A stretch of DNA of 64,000 nt from Pseudorasbora parva. Taxonomy: Eukaryota > Chordata > Actinopteri > Cypriniformes > Gobionidae. The notes under the pieces were generated by a model. That model did not search any database. It worked only from the letters and a program-made list of their open reading frames with translations, and was not told where the DNA came from. The first letter of the stretch is position 1; each line of letters begins with the position of its first letter. This document shows positions 36,391-64,000 of the stretch, piece after piece. The translations under genes and the position numbers were made by a program. The stretch lies in the NCBI RefSeq assembly GCF_024679245.1, contig NC_090177.1, positions 39,992,803 through 40,056,802 on the forward strand. The letters run 5' to 3'.

Positions 36391-37818
36391 GAAAACGAAT
36401 AAAAAAATTACAAAAGCTAAATTACTAAAAATTACATTTCTAAATGGATTATCTTAAATAATGTCTCATTCAAAATATTAAGAAATACAATAACAGCATA
36501 TAAATAATGCAAAAAAATAGAGGAATCAAAATGGTAAAGGCCCAAAAAAAAGCTAAACATTTAGTACTTTTATTTTTAGTTGCTAAGAAAAATGTCTTCC
36601 TGATATGACAAGAATATACCCATATACAGATGCTGAATGCAAAAATGTCAAAAGGGACTGTTCTAACGTCTCATATCTGTCCTCCCTGCGACTATCTTCA
36701 AACGTTTCCTCTTTCTTTCATCACTCTCTCCTTCAGACTTGCTGGCTGCAGGCGTGAGAAACGTTTCCCCCACTAGCCTTCAGGCCAGAGCTGTAGTTCA
36801 TGTGACCGAGGGTGTCAAGGGTGTTAATGTTCCCACATGAGGCTACACTGTAAATGTAAATGACAGTATGCGAGTGACTGACAGATTGGTGTTGAGTTCT
36901 TTGATGTCGTTTGACCCCTTGATCAAGCATCATATAAAACTGTCACCTAGATTAAGGAACAACACACATAGGTCCCTATAGCACAAAAAAAGTGCACCTT
37001 GATCTATACATATTTATATATTTTCCCAAACCAAAATTCATTAACAATCTGTTATCTTGTTTTGGTAACACTTTATTTTGATGGTGCACTTTTGACAGTC
37101 TGCTAACTATAAGTAACTTTGTAACTAGAAGTATTTGGAGTATTAGTTTAAAGGCGCATTATGTACGATTTTTGGATTAAAATATCCAAAAGCCACTTGA
37201 ACAATGTTATATATTTTGTTGACTTGTGTACTTAAATTATCCCAAATGTTTTTCAAGAATGTTTGAGAAAAAATCTAGAGAAAAAAGCGTTTTTAACCAG
37301 GATACAGACCGTGTCCGTGTGTCGCCTATAATGACACCATACGATTACCGTCGATTTCCGGTTTAATATGTCGAAACCATGGAAACACCAAAAATGCTTT
37401 AATATATTATGTGTTCTGTGCCTGAATCGAGCTCATAGTCCCATAGCAGTCGCCAAGCAAACGCATGGGTAGCATTATAACACAAATTTCAACACACTAA
37501 GAAGCAGCGCTGCGTTACCACACATACACATCGAGTGCAAAATAATAAAAGCTCTGCGAAATCGAGGCGTCGTCAAAATAATAAAAGCTCTGCGAAATCG
37601 AGGCGTCGTCAAACTATGCCTTTGTTCTGAATAAGCAACCCCTATGCTCTATTTCTTGGTCTTACTAAAAAACATTTTGCAAGGTTACGGTATGTTCAAA
37701 ACTCAGCTCAAGACTTCTCAGCTCCACCAGGCCTTCTGCTCACATTACTCCTCTACTGCATGATCTGCTGACCTTTGGCAACACATACTCACTTTAAGAC
37801 ATTACTTCTGACATTTAA
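36391..37818. other. Intergenic, no gene recognised
   Basis: AT-rich DNA. MITE-type fragments begin at 37065 (ggtaacactttatttt) and 37150 (aaaggcgcattatgtac). A 36-bp unit ending gaaatcgaggcgtcgtc is tandemly duplicated at about 37541-37612. No exon supported. Confidence 0.45.
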
Positions 37819-38515
37819 AGGGTTAGTTCACCCAAAAAGGAAATGTATGTCATTAATGACTCACCCTAATGTCGTTCCACACCCGTAAGACCTCCGTTCA
37901 TCTTCACACACAGTTTAAGATGTTTTATATTTAGTCTGAGAGTGTATGCAAGTGTATGCACACTATACTGTCCATGTCCAGAAAGGGAATAAAAACATCA
38001 TCACAGTAGTCCATATGAGACATCAGTGGGTTAATCAGAGTCTCTTGAAGCATCGAAAATACATTTTGGTCCAAAAATATCAAAAATTACGACTTTATTC
38101 AGCATTGTCTTCTCTTCCGCGTTTGTTTTCAATCCTCAAATAAAGATTCAAACGGTTATGAATCAGCGGATTGATTCATGATTCGGATCGCCAATGTCAC
38201 GTGATTTCAGCAGTTTGACACGCGATCTGAATCATGAATCAATCCACTGATTCATAACCGTTTGAATCTTTGAGGATTGAAAACAAAAGCTAAGATATTA
38301 GTGTTGAGATCCGATGGCTCAGAAAGGCCTTCATTATCACCAATGTCATTTCCTCTCTCAAGACCCATAAAGGCACTAAAGACGTCGGATTTCACAAATT
38401 TCAATCTTAATTTGTGTTCCGAAGATGAACGGAGGTCTGACGGGTGTCGAACGACATTAGGATAAGTAATTATTGACATATTTTTTTTTTTTGGTTGGGG
38501 GTGAACTAACCCAAC
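37819..38515. mobile_element. TTAA-flanked palindromic MITE, copy A
   Basis: Ends agggttagttcaccc / gggtgaactaaccc, TTAA at 37815-37818 and 38516-38519. The arms with gacctccgttcatcttc and gaagatgaacggaggtc are inverted. The same family lies at 43484. Confidence 0.8.
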
Positions 38516-38524
38516 TTAATATCT

Positions 38525-38702
38525 GCTAACACTTTATTTTATTGGTCCTCCAACAGACATTCTGCTATAAATAACTTTCCAACTACATGTCAACTATAAC
38601 CAGAACACAGTCTAATACTCTAATGAGAGTTAGTTGACATGTAGTTGCAAAGTTGCTTATAGTTAGGAAAATGTCTAAAGTGGACATTGTAATAAAGTGC
38701 AA
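38525..38702. mobile_element. Short foldback MITE (aacactttatttt ends)
   Basis: The inner arms aactacatgtcaacta and agttgacatgtagtt are complementary, and the ends aacactttatttt / aataaagtg are inverted. A related end occurs at about 37065. Confidence 0.6.
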
Positions 38703-39216
38703 TGGTTGTTTTTTCTTCAACTAGTAAGTGTGTGTGTGGCAGGTCAGCATGCTGGCTCTTGTGGCTGGCAGTAGGTCACCTGAGGCCACTTCCTGCACTC
38801 ACTTACGGCTGGACGGTCACTGCTGGCACAGATGGATGACGCATGACCACTGGCAAATCAGCTCCTAAACAGAGCCCTCGTCACACTCACTGGCCGACCT
38901 GCCACCAACCAGGCAAAGACTGTGGATTTAAATCGTATTGTTAGTTTTCTGACAGACCTATAGCTTGATTATACCTAGGCCGATGTTTAGCCATTTTGAG
39001 ATGGTCTTCAAATAAACTAAACAAATGATCGATTAACTGCGGTTTAGAGAGATTCCCCCTAGTGATCATTTTAAAATAGTCACTCCAAAAAAAAAAAAAA
39101 ATGCATATAAAATTTCCATCAGTTTAGATTATACAGTTTTAGCATAAACTAGTAAACGTGACATGATGTATATCTGTGTCATACATACAGATTTTTGTAG
39201 TACTAATAAACTGAAT
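38703..39216. other. Intergenic; GC-richer unique segment at 38735-38935
   Basis: About 200 bp with balanced composition and no repeat character (ggtcacctgaggccac..., ctggacggtcactgc...) stands out from the AT-rich repeats about 2.5 kb upstream of rbm38. It could be a regulatory element of rbm38; there is no coding frame. Confidence 0.3.
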
Positions 39217-39218
39217 TA

Positions 39219-40281
39219 CAACCCCAAATCAGAAAAAGTTGGCCTAAGCTGAACAACCGTGATCTCCGATCCCTCAGGCGGCACTGCATCAAGAATCGTC
39301 ATTCATCTATAAGCGATATCACCACATGGGCTCAGGACTACTTTGGCAAACCTTTGTCAAGTACCACAATACGTAGTTACATCCACAAATGCCAGTTAAA
39401 ACTGTACTGTGCCAAAAGGAAGCCTTATGTTAACAGTGTCCAGAAGCGCCGTCGACTTCTCTGGGCTCGGAGGCATCTGGGATGGACCATCACACAGTGG
39501 AAATGTGTACTGTGGTCAGATGAATCAGTATTTTTTGGGAGGAATGGACGCCGTGTGCTCCGGACCAAAGAAGAAAAGGATCATCCAGATTGTTACCAGC
39601 AACAAGTCCAAAAGCCAGGGTCTGTCATGGTATGGGGTTGTGTCAGTGCCCTTGGCAAAGGTAACTTGCACTTCTGTGAAGGCACCATTAATGCTGAAAG
39701 GTACATAGAGATTTTGGAGCATAATATGCTGCCTTCAAGAAGATATCTTTTCCAGGGACGTCCATGCATATTTCAAAACCACATTCTGCACACATTACAA
39801 AGTCCTGGCTGCGGAGGAAGAGGGTACGGGTACTTGACTGGCCTGCCTGCAGTCCCGACCTGTCTCCAATAGAGAATGTGTGGCGCATTTTGAAGCGCAA
39901 AATGCGACAACGAAGACCCCGTACTGTTGCCCACCTTAAGACTTGTTTGCAGGAAGAATGGGACAAAATTACACCTGAAACACTTCATCACTTGGTGTCT
40001 TCAGTCCCTAAACGTCTTTTAAGTGTTGTGAAAAGGAATGGCAACATTACAAAGTGGTAAATGCTTTACTGTCCCAACTTTTTTTGAAATGTGTTGCAGG
40101 TCTGAATGACAGGAAAGGATGCATATTTACAAATGACATGAAGTTGACCAGACAAAACATGAAATATTTTGTGTTCATATTGTCTGCATTGAAATACAAG
40201 TCAAAGTAATTTTAGAAATCACTTCTTTTTTATTTTATTTGCCCATTCCATACTGTCCCAACTTTTTCTGATTTGGGGTTG
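39219..40281 (+). mobile_element. Tc1/mariner element of a third subfamily, internally deleted
   Basis: Terminal caaccccaaatcagaaaaag and the inverted ctttttctgatttggggttg, with TA at 39217-39218 and 40282-40283. The left arm is shortened, because the sequence passes straight into transposase coding (ctaagctgaacaaccg), while the right arm is long. So the element lost its 5' non-coding part and transposase N-terminus. Confidence 0.88.
39240..40060 (+). pseudogene. Tc1 transposase, N-truncated and frameshifted, second catalytic Asp lost
   Basis: The first frame reads ...TIRSYIHKCQLKLYCAKRK, ARRHLGWTITQWKCVLWSDE (first catalytic Asp) and on to MLPSRRYLFQGRPCIF at about 39773. The next bases belong to another frame that resumes at KPHSAHITKSWL and includes WPACSPDLSPIENVWRILKR (third catalytic residue) and a C-terminus ending GNITKW, TAA at 40058. 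In Tc1 transposases F(Q)QDNAKPHSA joins these parts. A short deletion here removes QDNA, both shifting the frame and deleting the middle Asp. Confidence 0.88.
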
Positions 40282-40283
40282 TA

Positions 40284-41159
40284 GTTTGAAATGCACAATA
40301 ACCCGGTTTCGATATTTATCATCAATAAAACTTTTTTTTTTTTTGCCGTCTAATTGAATATTGCTTGTTCCACATGTAGTTATATTTTAATCATGTTCAC
40401 ACTTTATAAATTAATAAATGTTTACACAACAGATTTATTCTGTCTCTCTAAGCAATTTGAATAAATTTATTTTTAAAATGTGATTATTTAAATACAATCA
40501 AATAGATGCAAATAGTTAATAATAAAATATGCCATGATTATTATTTTATTTTTTTGAGCGCAGAAACATTACCGGTTTACCTTATGAATATGCATCACAT
40601 AAGTTAATTAGTTTGTTTATATGTTTTTCAAATAAATAAATCCTAAGTTTAGGCCAATATGTTTTTTGGGTTTTGTTTTAGACAGCCTTTTCAATAAATA
40701 ATGCAGCAAAATGTCTTTTCTGTAGGCCTAAATGAAAATTATTTTGTATTGCATCAATAAAAAAAAAGCCAATGTTAAAATCAGCATAGTTGCTTTTGAT
40801 CTGAATCTGAAATGTCATTTTTTATTATGATTTTGTTATAATTTGTCGTTTGTTTTTCTTTTCATCAGAATGCTAGAGCAATATTTTCATGTAAAGATTG
40901 TATGGTTCTAACGCATGTAAATGGACCACTATCTGTTGGTAATTGCATAAAGAAATAGCCAGGTTACTAATGCGCCAGGTTGTAAAAAAGAAGACGAGTC
41001 TGTCTTCAAACCCACACCGGAAGACTCGAGGGCAAAGCCACTATTTCTTCAGAGGTCCAGAACAAAGACAGGTGCAGTTTAGAAACAAGGTGAGGCAGAG
41101 GAAGGGTCTATGGGCGTCAGGAATAGGAGGAGGAGTGTGTTTGACGAGATGAGCATCGC
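40284..41159. other. AT-rich region upstream of rbm38, no gene recognised
   Basis: Very AT-rich up to about 40900, then composition rises towards the rbm38 leader. It presumably contains the distal promoter of rbm38; no TATA box or strong motif cluster was identified. Confidence 0.4.
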
Positions 41160-41479
41160 ATTGGATGTGGAGGCAGGAAGGTGTGTGAGGCTGCGCGCGC
41201 GCGCTGGTGTGTGTTGCTGTAGTTGAGCGCGAGCGTGCGTCGGTCTGTCGGTCACCTGCTGCCGTCATTGTTTCTCCGGTCATGGACTAGTGGAGTAGTT
41301 TGGCACATGACGGAGAGCAACGGGAGCCACAGTTGTTTTCCCAAGCCAAAGGACTATCTACCTCACTGCCGTCGCAAACATCGTTAGAGTAGCTGAAGAA
41401 GCGTTCGCTATTTATGTTTATTTATAGTTATTTATAACCCGCGCGTTTCGTCTCTACACTGCACTGAATTTCGCGCCCG
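41160..41479 (+). promoter_or_regulatory. rbm38 5' untranslated/promoter-proximal region with short upstream ORFs
   Basis: This stretch is rich in CpG and GCGCGC (for example near 41190-41250), unlike the AT-rich flanks, as expected for a CpG-type promoter and leader. I see no TATA box. Upstream ATGs include ATG-GAC-TAG at 41281-41289, a two-codon upstream ORF. A 26-codon one starts at 41307 and stops in TAG at about 41387. A short one follows at about 41415 in an AT-rich patch. The exact transcription start cannot be fixed from sequence. Confidence 0.5.
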
Positions 41480-62489
<21,010 letters not shown>

Positions 62490-62492
62490 TTA

Positions 62493-63057
62493 AGCCCCTT
62501 TCACACTGCAAATCGGACCCGCAATATTCCCGGGTCGCCTTCTGTGTGAAAGCACCACGTCCCGGAATTGATTACCAAACTAAACCCGGGTCGGGGACCT
62601 AGTAACATTGCAGGGTTTGACCCGGGACGAGCGCTGTGTGAACAAAAGCCGAAACTAACGCCGCAACGTGTACGTAGTTATCGTGCGACTCCTAGAGCTT
62701 GTTTTTTCAATAATACAACCCTGCAGTGCCAGAAGAGCTCGTCGGTGTTTTAAACGCAGAGAGTGTTCGTATACAAAAGAAACTAAGATTAAACAAGCAG
62801 AAACGTGTACAAACTGGACACAAGTCGAGACCACGGAGCTCCTTACTATCCGCGCTGAAGCTGAGATCGCTCGCCATTATACGTCACATCCGGATGTCAC
62901 GTGTCAACTCGACCCGGGACCGTTACGGGTTGTGTGTGAAAGCGCACATATTACGGTATTTCGCTGGCAGTGTGAATGGACCAAATCTAGCGGCCCGGGA
63001 ACAAATGCCGGGTCGCATTATCCGTGTATTTGCCGGAATCGCAGTGTGAAAGGGGCT
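62493..63057. mobile_element. Harbinger-like MITE with perfect 17-bp ends
   Basis: agcccctttcacactgc at the left and its exact inverse gcagtgtgaaaggggct at the right, with the 3-bp duplication TTA at 62490-62492 and 63058-63060, the size used by PIF/Harbinger. The interior is rich in cccgggtc. No transposase. Confidence 0.88.
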
Positions 63058-63060
63058 TTA

Positions 63061-63959
<899 letters not shown>

Positions 63960-64000
63960 AGACAGCGCGAGACTGCAATGTGTTGTTTTCGCAAGTTATT

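Overview
The window looks like nuclear DNA of a cyprinid (carp/minnow family) fish. The evidence is vertebrate GT-AG exon structure, long AT-rich introns, very long dinucleotide and minisatellite arrays, and a dense load of Tc1/mariner, hAT-like, TTAA-flanked and Harbinger-like elements of the kind typical of cyprinids. There is no bacterial or viral gene organisation. Open frames on the largest repeats are artefacts of the repeats.

Two real protein-coding genes can be supported, both on the + strand. The first is the 3' end of spo11, the meiotic double-strand-break transesterase, in three exons (2383-2459, 9110-9221, 9366-9485). Its 6.65-kb penultimate-exon-flanking intron is filled by a nested set of transposons. 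The second is the 5' part of rbm38 (RRM RNA-binding protein; rbm24 is the close paralogue) in three exons (41480-41689, 51784-51907, 61258-61312). Its last exon(s) lie beyond the right edge. The order spo11 then rbm38 on one strand matches the tetrapod neighbourhood SPO11-RAE1-RBM38, but I recognise no rae1 exon in the 32 kb between them.

Layout. 1-9.5 kb: spo11 3' exons with a hAT > Tc1 > two-hAT nest in the intron and a small element carrying a RecQ-helicase fragment. 9.9-19 kb: Tc1 remnant, truncated hAT-like end, ~48-bp minisatellite, then a 6.9-kb hAT insertion that itself holds a 4.5-kb GGGCCC-ended element with a 654-bp triplication and another hAT. 20-27 kb: MITEs, a promoter-like CCAAT/CRE/TATA block with a splice donor, an 80-nt near-perfect hairpin and a 716-bp palindrome. 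27-34.6 kb: two more copies of the helicase-fragment element and a 3-kb 30-bp minisatellite. 36-40.3 kb: MITEs and a Tc1 copy that has lost its second catalytic Asp. 41.2-64 kb: rbm38, whose introns carry a 2.7-kb dinucleotide/26-bp array and many MITEs.

The most unusual items are: (1) a four-copy non-autonomous element family carrying a captured RecQ-like helicase motif 0/I segment with the same Walker A Lys-to-Glu change in all three copies that retain it; (2) exact target-site duplications that give a relative insertion order for up to four layers of transposons inside a meiotic recombination gene; (3) a duplicated segment in which one copy is the empty site for a TTAA element in the other; and (4) the orphan promoter-like block at 21.5-21.95 kb. 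I did not find evidence for a new enzymatic or defence system.
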